IMG/VR virus record: IMGVR_UViG_3300031758_000011
Location: 62,001-126,000 of that record
DNA: 64,000 bases
Origin: a virus
Strand: one strand, 5' to 3'
Shown: positions 16,013 to 24,804 of the stretch, in pieces
How positions within the stretch are numbered: the stretch's first letter is position 1
Layout: every line of letters begins with the position of its first letter
Position numbers and translations under genes: made by a program
Notes under the pieces: model-generated
What the model was told of the DNA's origin: nothing
The model's input: the letters and a program-made list of their open reading frames with translations, nothing else
Databases searched by the model: none

Positions 16013-17509
16013 ATGAGAAAACTAATTTTAACCAAAAACCAATATAAAACATTATTAGAATCTCTAAACCAAGAACCTATAGTTAAAGGAGGGTTAGATA
16101 GAGTTGATGATATGGCTAAAAAATATAACTTAAAAGAAGAATACAAAAACCTATTAGAATACCTATATGGTAAAAGTAAAAACCTATCAGAATTTTGGAA
16201 TGAATGCAGCGTTAATTATGAATCAATTCTAGAAGGTTTAAAAGATATCTTAGTAAAAGAAAAAGACGGTTATAAATTGTCAAAAAAATTAGGTTCACCA
16301 CAAGATGCATTAAAAATATACGAAGAAAGATTAAATGAAATTGTTGGTGGAATAACTGAAGGTGATTGGTTTGATAATCACCCAGACAATCCAATTAACC
16401 AAGAACCTAATAAATTCCCAAGACCAACAGCGCAAGAAAGCGATATTGATATTAAATATAACAATGGTGAAATAGCTATAGTATCATCTGGGGATGAACA
16501 ATTATTATTTGATTTAGACGATTATAATAGTGAATTCATGAAAGCTGTTAGTGGTGATGAATCTGAGTTGAGTAGTATTGCTACTGAACTAGGTTATGCT
16601 GACGATAACAAGGATGGTTATTGGACTAACAATGATGAACAAAGCAAACAAGTATTAAAAAACTACATTGAATCAAACTCTGATAAATTAAAATCTATTA
16701 CCGATGAAGTTAAAAATGATTTGTTAGATTTTTATTCACATGATGAAAAATTGATAAAAGCGTTAAATGGTGAAGAAGAAGAATTAAATGAAATAGATAA
16801 CGAAACGGCTAAAAACCAATTAGCTAAACAATTTCCACAAACACATAGAAAAAGTGATAAAACACCAGAAGAAATGAAAGCGGCATTAGACGCTAGAAAA
16901 AATATTACTGGTGACCATGAAACTGGTGGTTTTGGTGGTAATTATTTAAATAAAAATAAAAAAGTTTTACCTAAAGTTCAACCACAATCTAAAAACCCTC
17001 CTTCTACACAAACTAGACTACCTTTTGATGAAACAATGTCACTTGGTGGTGTTGGTGGTGGTGTTAGTGTTTTTGGTGGTGGTAAGTCTGGTGAGAGATT
17101 AAATATGCCAGTTGGTAAATATAATGAACCACTTAAAAAAACTTTTAAAGAAGGGATAAAAGAAACTACACAAGGTGAAGGGTCGATAGGCGCATACGAT
17201 GCAAACGCACTACCAATCGGTAGAAATGGTGAATTTAAAAATGTTGGTAAAACAAAGGCTGAGAAAACACCACAATATGCTGGAGGTGCATTTGTTGAAT
17301 TTAACGATTGTACAAAACTTAATAATAAACCAGCTGGTTCTGGTTGTAGTACTGGTGCTGTAGATGGTGTTGTTAAACTAAAAAAAGCTAAAGGAAGTGT
17401 AAACGCACCTTCATTAGGTGAAAACAAGATTTATGAAACGATAGCTAAAAAGACTGGTAAAACAATCGATGAAGTTAAAAGAATAATTGAATCAAAAAAC
17501 AATAAGTAA
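16013..17509 (+). CDS. Hypothetical late protein, capsid-targeting-like leader
   Basis: 498 residues. N-terminus MRKLILTKNQYKTLLESLNQ fits the basic leader ending in L-x-E-S seen on other late genes. An acidic helical middle follows (around residues 130-270), then a Gly-rich stretch (MSLGGVGGGVSVFGGGKSG) and a C-terminal globular part with Cys residues (EFNDCTKL, GSGCSTGAVDG). No enzyme motif is seen. Large late proteins of this sort are often internal head or core proteins; this is inference. Confidence 0.65.
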   Translation: MRKLILTKNQYKTLLESLNQEPIVKGGLDRVDDMAKKYNLKEEYKNLLEYLYGKSKNLSEFWNECSVNYESILEGLKDILVKEKDGYKLSKKLGSPQDALKIYEERLNEIVGGITEGDWFDNHPDNPINQEPNKFPRPTAQESDIDIKYNNGEIAIVSSGDEQLLFDLDDYNSEFMKAVSGDESELSSIATELGYADDNKDGYWTNNDEQSKQVLKNYIESNSDKLKSITDEVKNDLLDFYSHDEKLIKALNGEEEELNEIDNETAKNQLAKQFPQTHRKSDKTPEEMKAALDARKNITGDHETGGFGGNYLNKNKKVLPKVQPQSKNPPSTQTRLPFDETMSLGGVGGGVSVFGGGKSGERLNMPVGKYNEPLKKTFKEGIKETTQGEGSIGAYDANALPIGRNGEFKNVGKTKAEKTPQYAGGAFVEFNDCTKLNNKPAGSGCSTGAVDGVVKLKKAKGSVNAPSLGENKIYETIAKKTGKTIDEVKRIIESKNNK

Positions 17510-17530
17510 TAAACTTTATTAAAAACTAAG

Positions 17531-17538
17531 ATATTTAT
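17531..17538 (+). promoter_or_regulatory. Late-type motif ATATTTAT
   Basis: Exact motif, 17 nt before the ATG at 17556. Confidence 0.6.
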
Positions 17539-17555
17539 AATTAAATCAATTTAAA

Positions 17556-19292
17556 ATGGATAAAAATATAATTAAAAAACATCTAGTAAACAAATTTGTT
17601 AATGAGGCTGAAACTCCAGGTATTGCAGTTACAGCAGCAGCTCAAAAAGCTTCTGAAAAAATTAACAAACAAGCAATAAAAGATGTTGATAAAGATTTAA
17701 ACGGTTATGATAAAAATTTGAACAAAGGTATGGAAGTTACTGATGTTAACAACAAATTTAATTATAACAGTAACGAAGAAAAAGAATATCATGACCAAAT
17801 GGAAATCATGAATGGTCAAGAGATGATTCAATATGATAGAAATCCAAATAAAGAATTTAGTGATAGAGCTAAAGAAGCTATTGTTGGTTCTAGTAGAATG
17901 GGTAACAATCCAGAATGGGCTAATGTTATTCCAGCACAACAAGGATTTACTGGTCCAGATTTTGGAAAAAATCTAGCAGCGTCAATTGAAAAGTCACAAG
18001 AAATTAGAGCTAAAGAAACACCAACAACAAAAATGTTTGGTGATGACTGGGAAGTTACGCCAGATAAAAGTCATAAGGCTTATGCATTTGAGAATAAAGA
18101 TAACAATAAACCACAAATAAAAGAAGGAATGAAAAGACTTAAATTCAAAAAAGAGTTTAACGGTGTTGGAAATGCACTTAAAATGATACCAGAATCTTAC
18201 AAAGTAGATAAAAAAGTATTTGAAATGACTGATGGTGTTGAAAACTATAAAATCCGTTGGGAAGGTTCATTAACTGAAGGTAAAGCAGTTGTTCTTATGG
18301 CAGCTGACAAAAACATGGTTAATGAAGACATGCAAAAAATGAAACACCTAATGGGGTACAAATCTCAAGAAACATTAGGAACTGTAAAAGGTAGAGCTAG
18401 ATTAGATGAAAACTCAACGTTTAACGATATTTGGAAAAAAACAAAAATGTTAATGGAGATGGAAGACATCGAAGATGCTGATGCTAAAGAAGGTAACTGG
18501 GATGAAATCAAAGTTCCTCATGCTGCTGATGCAAAAAAACATGTTGAAGGTTCTGTAGCATCTGAAAAGAAAACTGAAGCGCCAAATCCAAAAACTGGTG
18601 AATTTGAAAAAATTAAAAAACATGCAGCTGAAGCTACTAAACATGTAACAATGAAAGAATCTGTTGAAGAAGAAGAAGTTGTTAAAGAAGAAGAAGAAGT
18701 AAAAGAAGAAACTACTAAATCAACAGAAACAGCATCTAAAGGTGGTAAAAATATCGAAGATGTGACAGCTAAAGAAGGTAACTGGGATGAAATCAAAGTT
18801 CCTCACGCTGCTGACGCTAAAAAACACATTCACATGGGTAAAGAATCAACTGCAAAAGTTGAAACTGAAGCTAAAGAAAACGAAGAAGGTTTATCTGAAG
18901 GTGTTGTAATTGGTGGAATTAAATTTGAACCAATCAACGAATCATGGATGGGTGAAGGTATGTATGAAGAAGGTATGTATGAAGAAGGTATGTACGAAGC
19001 TGAAGGTCTTAAAATAGGTTTTAATGATTTCAGAGATATGATTAATAATAAATTAAGAAGTGTTTTTGGTAAAATAGCTGCAAACGAAAGAGTTACTTTA
19101 TACAATATATTTGATAAATTAATTTCAGTATTTGATAATCCAGGTAATCAAGATACTGGTAAATTAGGTACACTTTTAGATAAATTTGATATGGTTGTTA
19201 GTGATATGAACGCTAAACAACCAGACGCACAACAAAATATGGGTGCTGATACTAATATGGCGATGGGTGAAGGTATGAATGAAGAATACTAA
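17556..19292 (+). CDS. Large repetitive late protein (possible head core/internal)
   Basis: 578 residues. The leader MDKNIIKKHLVNKFVNEAE ends in V-N-E-A, close to the T4 prohead protease consensus (L/I)-x-E-(A/S/G). The body is acidic and Lys/Glu-rich. The unit EGNWDEIKVPHAADAKKH occurs twice (DNA about 18487-18542 and 18775-18830), and EGMYE occurs three times in tandem (about 18955-18999). The C-terminal ~90 residues form a separate helical domain. Promoter class, leader and composition suggest a scaffold or internal head protein; there is no direct homology evidence. Confidence 0.65.
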   Translation: MDKNIIKKHLVNKFVNEAETPGIAVTAAAQKASEKINKQAIKDVDKDLNGYDKNLNKGMEVTDVNNKFNYNSNEEKEYHDQMEIMNGQEMIQYDRNPNKEFSDRAKEAIVGSSRMGNNPEWANVIPAQQGFTGPDFGKNLAASIEKSQEIRAKETPTTKMFGDDWEVTPDKSHKAYAFENKDNNKPQIKEGMKRLKFKKEFNGVGNALKMIPESYKVDKKVFEMTDGVENYKIRWEGSLTEGKAVVLMAADKNMVNEDMQKMKHLMGYKSQETLGTVKGRARLDENSTFNDIWKKTKMLMEMEDIEDADAKEGNWDEIKVPHAADAKKHVEGSVASEKKTEAPNPKTGEFEKIKKHAAEATKHVTMKESVEEEEVVKEEEEVKEETTKSTETASKGGKNIEDVTAKEGNWDEIKVPHAADAKKHIHMGKESTAKVETEAKENEEGLSEGVVIGGIKFEPINESWMGEGMYEEGMYEEGMYEAEGLKIGFNDFRDMINNKLRSVFGKIAANERVTLYNIFDKLISVFDNPGNQDTGKLGTLLDKFDMVVSDMNAKQPDAQQNMGADTNMAMGEGMNEEY

Positions 19293-19313
19293 ATATTTAA
19301 TTAATTAAAATAT

Positions 19314-19345
19314 AAAAAAGGTACTCATATGGGTACCTTTTTTTA
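19314..19345 (+). terminator. Rho-independent terminator
   Basis: AAAGGTAC...GGTACCTTT hairpin plus T-run, after the 17556 gene. Confidence 0.8.
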
Positions 19346-19353
19346 TTGATACA

Positions 19354-19361
19354 ATATTTAT
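19354..19361 (+). promoter_or_regulatory. Late-type motif ATATTTAT
   Basis: Exact motif, 11 nt before the ATG of the broken lysozyme gene at 19373. Confidence 0.6.
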
Positions 19362-19372
19362 GAATAAAAGTT

Positions 19373-19486
19373 ATGGAAAAGATTACAAAAACTGGTACAA
19401 AAGGTATCGAACTAATCAAGAAATTTGAAGGTTTCAGTGCAAAACCTTATAAATGTCCAGCTGGTGTACCAACAATAGCTAATTAA
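19373..19486 (+). pseudogene. Lysozyme 5' fragment (GH24), interrupted
   Basis: 37 codons encode MEKITKTGTKGIELIKKFEG, then FSAKPYKCPAGVPTIAN and a stop. Up to PTI this matches the start of the intact lysozyme at 20175 (ENGINLIKSFEGFSSKPYLC...CTIGYG), including the catalytic Glu of the GH24 K-x-FEG motif. It then ends where a GIY-YIG gene begins 3 nt later. It retains the late promoter. A matching C-terminal fragment lies at 21290. Confidence 0.85.
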
Positions 19487-19489
19487 TTA

Positions 19490-20188
19490 ATGGCGGTAGT
19501 ATATAGACATAGACGATTAGATACTAATGAAATTTTTTATATTGGTATTGGTGTAAAAGAAAAAAGAGCATATGAAAAACGTTCTAGAAATAAATTATGG
19601 GAAAATATAGTTAATAAAACTGAATATAAAGTTGAGATAATAGTTAAAGATATTGATTATGAATCAGCAAAAGAACTTGAAATATTATTAATAGAAACAT
19701 ATGGTAGACGTGATTTAGGTTTAGGTAGTTTAGTTAACATGACCAATGGTGGTGATGGTAATAAAGGTATGAGTCAAGAACAAAAAAATATAATCTCAGA
19801 AAAACTAACTGGTAAGAAACAATCTGAAGAAACAAAGAAAAAACGAAGTGAAACTTCAAAAAAAACTTGGTCGGACCCTAAATTAAAAGAACTTAAAAGT
19901 AAACAAACTTACGAACTAAACAAGTTAGGTGTTATTGGAACTAAAGGTAAAGAGTCAAAAAAGAAGGGTATTAAATTAAGTGAAGAAACGAAAGAAAAGA
20001 CTTCAAAAGGGCTTAAAAAATATTATGAGAATAACAAACCACATAATTTTAAAATAATAGAAGAAAATATAAAAAATGATATAATTATAGATTATAATAA
20101 TGGTATAAATAAATTACAATTACATAAGAAATATAATTTATCTAGAAACATAATAAATAGAATAATTAAAGAATATGAAAATAACTAA
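19490..20188 (+). CDS. GIY-YIG homing endonuclease
   Basis: 232 residues. The GIY-YIG domain begins MAVVYRHRRLDTNEIFYIGI, with the downstream Glu in the ELEILLIETYGRRD region. A C-terminal DNA-binding part has NUMOD3-like repeats (GKKQSEETKKKRSE) and a helix-turn-helix-like end (NGINKLQLHKKYNLSRN). It sits directly behind the truncated lysozyme fragment and overlaps the intact lysozyme start by 14 nt. It is a close relative of the enzyme at 20638. It presumably mobilises the lysozyme locus. Confidence 0.9.
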   Translation: MAVVYRHRRLDTNEIFYIGIGVKEKRAYEKRSRNKLWENIVNKTEYKVEIIVKDIDYESAKELEILLIETYGRRDLGLGSLVNMTNGGDGNKGMSQEQKNIISEKLTGKKQSEETKKKRSETSKKTWSDPKLKELKSKQTYELNKLGVIGTKGKESKKKGIKLSEETKEKTSKGLKKYYENNKPHNFKIIEENIKNDIIIDYNNGINKLQLHKKYNLSRNIINRIIKEYENN

Positions 20189-20636
20189 AATTAGTGAAAA
20201 TGGTATAAACTTAATAAAAAGTTTTGAAGGCTTTTCTAGTAAGCCTTATTTATGTCCAGCAAAAATTTGTACTATCGGATATGGCGCAACTTTTTACCCT
20301 AATGGTAAGAAAGTTACTATGGCTGACAAAGCTGTAACAGAAGCTGAAGGTGTTGAATTGTTAAAATCTATGTTAATAAAATTTGAACAATATGTTGATT
20401 CATACTGTATAGACAAAATAACACAAAATCAGTTCGATGCGTTGGTGTCTTTTTGTTATAATTTAGGACCAGCAAATTTAAAAGCGTCAACATTATTAAA
20501 AAAAGTTAATAAAAACCCTAACGATGAAACAATCAGAGCAGAATTTATGAAATGGACAAAAGCTTCAAATAAAGTATTAAAAGGTCTAGTTGTTAGACGA
20601 CAAGCGGAAGCTGATTTATATTTTAAAAAGGATTGA
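20175..20636 (+). CDS. Phage lysozyme (GH24, endolysin)
   Basis: 153 residues, the length of T4/lambda-type lysozymes. Catalytic motif LIKSFEGFSSKPY (Glu), then CTIGYGATF and a TQNQFDALVSFCYNLG helix typical of family 24. It cleaves the glycan backbone of peptidoglycan for lysis. No signal peptide is seen, so a holin or other export route is expected. The gene lies between two GIY-YIG genes and between fragments of a second lysozyme, and probably replaced the original gene functionally. Confidence 0.9.
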   Translation: MKITKISENGINLIKSFEGFSSKPYLCPAKICTIGYGATFYPNGKKVTMADKAVTEAEGVELLKSMLIKFEQYVDSYCIDKITQNQFDALVSFCYNLGPANLKASTLLKKVNKNPNDETIRAEFMKWTKASNKVLKGLVVRRQAEADLYFKKD

Positions 20637-20637
20637 A

Positions 20638-21303
20638 ATGGCGGTTGTTTATAGACATGTACGTTTAGATACTAACGAAGTTTTTTATGTTGGTATTGGT
20701 AAAACTATAGCTAGGGCTTACCAAAAAAGTAAAACAAAACGTTCAATTTTTTGGTTAAACATTATAAATAAAACTAATTATAAAGTTGAAATATTAGCTG
20801 AAGATTTATCATGGGAAGAAGCTTGTGAGATGGAAAAAAAATTAATTTACGAATATGGTAGAAAAGATTTAGGTACTGGCACTTTAGTTAATTTAACTGA
20901 TGGTGGTGAAAATCCACCATTGATGTTAGGTGATAAGAACTATTCTAAAACTATTGAAGGTAGGAGAAAAATTTCAGATAGAATGAAAGGTAAGGTAATG
21001 TCTGATGAAACTAAATCCAAATTATCAAAAAATGCGAAAGAAAAAGGTTTTGTACCACCATCACAAAAAGGTAAAACTAAAAGTATTGAAACTAAAATAA
21101 AACATTCAAATTCAATTAGTGGTGGTAAACATTGTAATGCTAAAAAAATTATTTGTATTGAAAACGGTAAAATTTGGGATTCAATTAAAGAATGTGCTAA
21201 AGATACTAATATAAGTTATAGTACTTTAGTTAATAAATTAAATGGCTTTAGAAAGAATGATACTACGTTTAAGTATTTGTCGAACATTGAAAGGTTTAGT
21301 TAG
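20638..21303 (+). CDS. GIY-YIG homing endonuclease
   Basis: 221 residues from the ATG at 20638, one base after the lysozyme stop. It begins MAVVYRHVRLDTNEVFYVGI, nearly identical in plan to the enzyme at 19490, followed by a NUMOD3-like segment (RRKISDRMKGKVMSDETKSK) and a second DNA-binding segment with IICIENGKIWDSIKECAKD (NUMOD1-like). It ends with TAG inside the lysozyme 3' fragment. Confidence 0.9.
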   Translation: MAVVYRHVRLDTNEVFYVGIGKTIARAYQKSKTKRSIFWLNIINKTNYKVEILAEDLSWEEACEMEKKLIYEYGRKDLGTGTLVNLTDGGENPPLMLGDKNYSKTIEGRRKISDRMKGKVMSDETKSKLSKNAKEKGFVPPSQKGKTKSIETKIKHSNSISGGKHCNAKKIICIENGKIWDSIKECAKDTNISYSTLVNKLNGFRKNDTTFKYLSNIERFS

Positions 21304-21343
21304 AAGAAGAACAGCAGAAGCTGATTTATATTTCACAAAATAA
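21290..21343 (+). pseudogene. Lysozyme 3' fragment
   Basis: Seventeen codons reading KGLVRRRTAEADLYFTK and TAA match the end of the intact lysozyme (KGLVVRRQAEADLYFKKD). The frame differs from the overlapping endonuclease end. With the 19373 fragment it brackets the endonuclease-lysozyme-endonuclease cassette. Confidence 0.8.
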
Positions 21344-21364
21344 AATTATAAACAAAAAAACAAT

Positions 21365-21393
21365 AAAAACCCTGGCAATTGCTGGGGTTTTTC
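21365..21393 (+). terminator. Rho-independent terminator
   Basis: AAAAACCCTGGCAATTGCTGGGGTTTTT forms a stem (written here as AAAACCC...GGGGTTTT) with T-run, closing the lysozyme locus. Confidence 0.8.
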
Positions 21394-21405
21394 AGTTTTT
21401 TTTAA

Positions 21406-21413
21406 ATATTTAT
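21406..21413 (+). promoter_or_regulatory. Late-type motif ATATTTAT
   Basis: Exact motif, 16 nt before the histidine kinase ATG at 21430. Confidence 0.6.
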
Positions 21414-21429
21414 ATTAAAAACTTACAAC

Positions 21430-23193
21430 ATGGATAAACTTAACAAATTATATATCGGTATTGGTTCTATTATCATGATGCTTTATATTTTAACACATAC
21501 CTTTATAATGTTAGATTATATTCCATTATGTAAAGAGATTGCAATATTCAATTATTTATCAATTATCCTTTTTTCTATCCCAGCAGTATTATTCGTAAGA
21601 AACTATATAAAGAAAAGCAAACAATCAGAGAATTTAAATTATTACGCTAAATCATTAAACGAAACGTTAATACATCAATCACACAATCAATTGTTTTATG
21701 ATGGGAATATTGTTGATGGTGCCAAACTATTAACCAAAGAAGTGACGTTATGTGCAAATGTTGATAGATGTTCTATTTGGTTATACAACAACGATAAAAC
21801 AAGTATCATTTGTCAACAACTATACATTAAAAGTGATGATAAATGGATTGAAGGGTTAACATTAAATAAAAAAGATTATGAACCTTATTTTAATGCGCTA
21901 AGTGTTAATCCAATTATTGTTGCTGATGACGCTGAAACACATCCATCAACAAAATGTTTTAAAGATGGTTATTTGATTCCATTAGGTGTTAAATCTATGT
22001 TAGATGTTCCAATACTTTATAAAGGTAAAGTAATAGGTGTAATTTGTATTGAATCATTAACACCTAGAGAATGGCATAAAGTTGAAATTAATTTTGCCGA
22101 AATGTTATCTTCATTATATTCTTTTATGTATTCAGTAAAAGAAAATAAAATGGTTGAACAAAATCTTGTTGATTTCCAAGATTTCATAAATGAAACAGCG
22201 TTGGTTTCAAAAACAGACAAACATGGTAAAATAACATACGCCAATAAAAAATTTTCAGAAGTATGTGGTTACACAAAAAGAGAATTAATTGGTAAAGACC
22301 ATAATTTGGTTAATTCTGGTTTCCATGATAAAAAATTCTGGGCTAAGATGTATAAAACTACAGTCAACGATAAGAAGATTTGGCATAGTTTGGTTGTGAA
22401 TAAAAGAAAGAATGGTAGTTTATATTATGTTGATACATATATTAAAGCAGAGTTTGACCATGATACGAATGAATTAATCGGTTTCTCATCAATAAGACAA
22501 GATATGACTGAGTTATATGAATCATTGAATGAGTTAAACAAAAAGAACACCTATTTAGAGCACGCTGCGAAGATTCTAAGACACGATATGCATTCTGGTA
22601 TAAATACATATATCCCAAGAGGAATTAATTCATTACAACGAAGATTAACACCAGAAATAATTGAAGTAAATAAATTAGAAGCACCATTGAAGATGCTTAA
22701 AGAAGGTTTGAAACATACACAGAAAGTTTATAAAGGTGTTTATGAGTTTACAAATTTGGTTAAAAAAGACGCTGTGTTAGCTAAAGATTATCATAACTTA
22801 AAAGAAATTTTAACAACCTTTTTAAAATCAACAGCATATTTCAGTCAAGTTAAAATACATGATTTACCTAATTTTGAAGTTAACGAATCATTGTTTTGTA
22901 CAGCAATTGATAATCTTATTAGAAATGGTTTAAAATACAATGACTCAAGCAATAAATTGGTCAACATTTACATGGAAGATGATGAAACGCTAGTTGTTGA
23001 AGATAATGGTAGAGGATTAACACAAGACCAATTTGAAGAATATTCTAAACCATATAATAGAAATAAAAACCAAAAAGAACCTGGTACGGGGTTAGGGTTA
23101 AATATTTGTATAGCAATACTTAAAGAACATGGTTTTGAAATTTTTTCAGAAAAAATTGTTAATGGTACTAAAATAAAAATAAAATTAAAATAG
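21430..23193 (+). CDS. Sensor histidine kinase (2TM-GAF-PAS-HATPase)
   Basis: 587 residues. Two membrane segments (about 5-28 and 36-57), a GAF-like domain (about 75-235), a PAS/PAC domain (about 248-360; ALVSKTDKHGKITYANKKFSEVCGYT), a short helical linker, then LRHDMHSGINTY with candidate phospho-His 385. The ATP-binding domain has the N box (NLIRNGLKYND), G1 (EDNGRGL) and G2 (GTGLGLNI). It should autophosphorylate and pass phosphate to the response regulator 2 nt downstream. The late-type promoter places expression late in infection. The ligand is unknown. Complete kinases are rare in phages. Confidence 0.9.
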   Translation: MDKLNKLYIGIGSIIMMLYILTHTFIMLDYIPLCKEIAIFNYLSIILFSIPAVLFVRNYIKKSKQSENLNYYAKSLNETLIHQSHNQLFYDGNIVDGAKLLTKEVTLCANVDRCSIWLYNNDKTSIICQQLYIKSDDKWIEGLTLNKKDYEPYFNALSVNPIIVADDAETHPSTKCFKDGYLIPLGVKSMLDVPILYKGKVIGVICIESLTPREWHKVEINFAEMLSSLYSFMYSVKENKMVEQNLVDFQDFINETALVSKTDKHGKITYANKKFSEVCGYTKRELIGKDHNLVNSGFHDKKFWAKMYKTTVNDKKIWHSLVVNKRKNGSLYYVDTYIKAEFDHDTNELIGFSSIRQDMTELYESLNELNKKNTYLEHAAKILRHDMHSGINTYIPRGINSLQRRLTPEIIEVNKLEAPLKMLKEGLKHTQKVYKGVYEFTNLVKKDAVLAKDYHNLKEILTTFLKSTAYFSQVKIHDLPNFEVNESLFCTAIDNLIRNGLKYNDSSNKLVNIYMEDDETLVVEDNGRGLTQDQFEEYSKPYNRNKNQKEPGTGLGLNICIAILKEHGFEIFSEKIVNGTKIKIKLK

Positions 23194-23195
23194 TT

Positions 23196-23633
23196 ATGAT
23201 AGATTCAATATTATTAGTGGATGATGAAGATTTATTTCACTTAGTTTTCGAAGACGCATGTAGTCTTTTAGATATAACACTTTCTTTACAAAGCGTTTCT
23301 TCAGCAGATGAAGCTGAAAAAATGTTTAAGAAATGGTATGAAACAAATAAAACAGATGAACGACCAGAATGTGTGTTCGTTGATTTAAATATGATAGGTT
23401 CTACTTTTGATGGGATTGAATTGGTTAGAAGAATTAATTTTGAATATGGTAACCATGTTGTTATAGGAATTATTTCATCAAGTGACGAAGCAGAAGAACA
23501 AGCAAAAGCGGTAAAAGCTGGAGCGCAATTTTGGATTGTTAAATCAGATGAGATTGAACCTAGGTTAGAAGATTTCAAAAAAGATTTTGAAAACTATAAA
23601 AAAGGTAAAGGAAAATTTAGAGTGTATAGATGA
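23196..23633 (+). CDS. Response regulator receiver protein (CheY-like)
   Basis: 145 residues, a single receiver domain. Acidic pair in ILLVDDEDLF, phospho-acceptor Asp63 in CVFVDLNMIG, Ser/Thr switch in IGIISSSDEAEEQ, and Lys in FWIVKSDEIEP. There is no output domain, so it probably works by protein-protein contact. It lies 2 nt after the kinase and overlaps the next gene, the coiled-coil membrane protein, by 4 nt, which makes that protein the most likely partner. Confidence 0.9.
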   Translation: MIDSILLVDDEDLFHLVFEDACSLLDITLSLQSVSSADEAEKMFKKWYETNKTDERPECVFVDLNMIGSTFDGIELVRRINFEYGNHVVIGIISSSDEAEEQAKAVKAGAQFWIVKSDEIEPRLEDFKKDFENYKKGKGKFRVYR

Positions 23634-24184
23634 TAAAATTAGATAAAAATACAATGGAGCAATTAATCCATCTTTATGAAACCAGAAAAATAGGTTTGGA
23701 GGGTAATATTGCTAAATTGATTGAAACTGATGACGATAATTTTCAACAATATCTTAGAACATGTATATCTAACGACAACGATAATAGAAGAAAAAGATTA
23801 ACAATAACCAAACAAGTTCAATCACAAAACACTGAATTAAAAAAAGCTAAAGAAGAAAACGAAAGAATAAACGCAGAATTAAAAATAGCGTTGGATGTTG
23901 CTGAAAAAGCTAGAGAAAATGCTGAAAATGATTTAGAACTTCTTCAAAAGAAAACACAATTTGAGTTAATAGGGTTGATTGTTAAAATTTCTTTATCTAT
24001 AATTATTGGTGTAGGTTTATTTACTAGCTTTATGTATTTATATGTAATATATTTAGGTGGCGACACTACAGTTATACAATCAACATGGGCTAACATATTT
24101 GGTATATTATTAACAAATAGTTTTAGTATAATAGGAACAATAATGGGGGTTAAATATGCCTCTGATAAAAATAAAAAAAGATAA
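23630..24184 (+). CDS. Coiled-coil membrane protein, holin-like candidate
   Basis: 184 residues. An N-terminal ~110-residue soluble part with a coiled coil (NTELKKAKEENERINAELKIA) is followed by two membrane segments (about 118-143 and 152-173) and a short basic tail (KYASDKNKKR). The two-segment basic-tail layout is common in holins, but the long cytoplasmic coiled coil suggests a regulated membrane protein. Start overlaps the response regulator stop. Lysis timing or signal relay is inferred from operon position. Confidence 0.6.
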   Translation: MIKLDKNTMEQLIHLYETRKIGLEGNIAKLIETDDDNFQQYLRTCISNDNDNRRKRLTITKQVQSQNTELKKAKEENERINAELKIALDVAEKARENAENDLELLQKKTQFELIGLIVKISLSIIIGVGLFTSFMYLYVIYLGGDTTVIQSTWANIFGILLTNSFSIIGTIMGVKYASDKNKKR

Positions 24185-24187
24185 AAT

Positions 24188-24799
24188 ATGAGTTACACAA
24201 GAGAACAGATTAAAGCTGCGGTTGAATCAAAAGGTTACAGATGGTTTAACGATGACGCTAATAAAACTTATGATGTAAATATTGTAGGTATTCGTAATGC
24301 AGCAACTGGTAAAAAAGTTACAAACGTATTTGATGACATTCTTACTATTTCATTTAAAGATGAAAAAGGCGCTTGGCAATTTTATGCATGGGCGGCAACA
24401 ACAGACCCAGGTAAAAAATCCATGTTAGAATGGAATAAAATGGGTATTAAAGGTGGTTGTGCAAGATTAGTACCAAATCAATATAGAAGTGTTTGGAGAA
24501 TAGATAAACATCAAGGAAAATATGATGCGTTATGTCAAAGAAATGGAAACGTAAGAGTTTACCGTGATGCTGACTTTGATTTAGAATATGATGAAAATAA
24601 AATCACTGAAGGTATGTACGGAATTAACATACATAAAGCTGGTAGAGATTCTACATGGGTGGAAAACTGGTCAGCTGGTTGTCAAGTATTTAAAAGAGTA
24701 ATGGATTTTGATGCGTTTATGAGTATAGTTAGAAAAGCGGCTAAAATACATGGTAATTCATTCACTTACACATTATTAAATTCAACTGATATTAAATAA
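24188..24799 (+). CDS. YkuD (L,D-transpeptidase)-like protein
   Basis: 203 residues. The C-terminal half has GINIHKAG followed about 12 residues later by WSAGCQVF, matching the His...S-x-GC active site of YkuD-type enzymes. The N-terminal part (REQIKAAVESKGYRWFNDD) is a small helical domain, perhaps for wall binding. It likely acts on peptidoglycan peptides. It belongs to the kinase/regulator operon (3-nt gap), next to the lysozyme locus, which fits a lysis or wall-remodelling role. No signal peptide is seen. Confidence 0.65.
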   Translation: MSYTREQIKAAVESKGYRWFNDDANKTYDVNIVGIRNAATGKKVTNVFDDILTISFKDEKGAWQFYAWAATTDPGKKSMLEWNKMGIKGGCARLVPNQYRSVWRIDKHQGKYDALCQRNGNVRVYRDADFDLEYDENKITEGMYGINIHKAGRDSTWVENWSAGCQVFKRVMDFDAFMSIVRKAAKIHGNSFTYTLLNSTDIK

Positions 24800-24804
24800 T
24801 TATA

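Noticed and set aside
16978-17427. 149-residue minus-strand frame
   Set aside because: Pro/Ser/Leu-rich product antisense to the Gly-rich part of the 16013 gene; no start signals.
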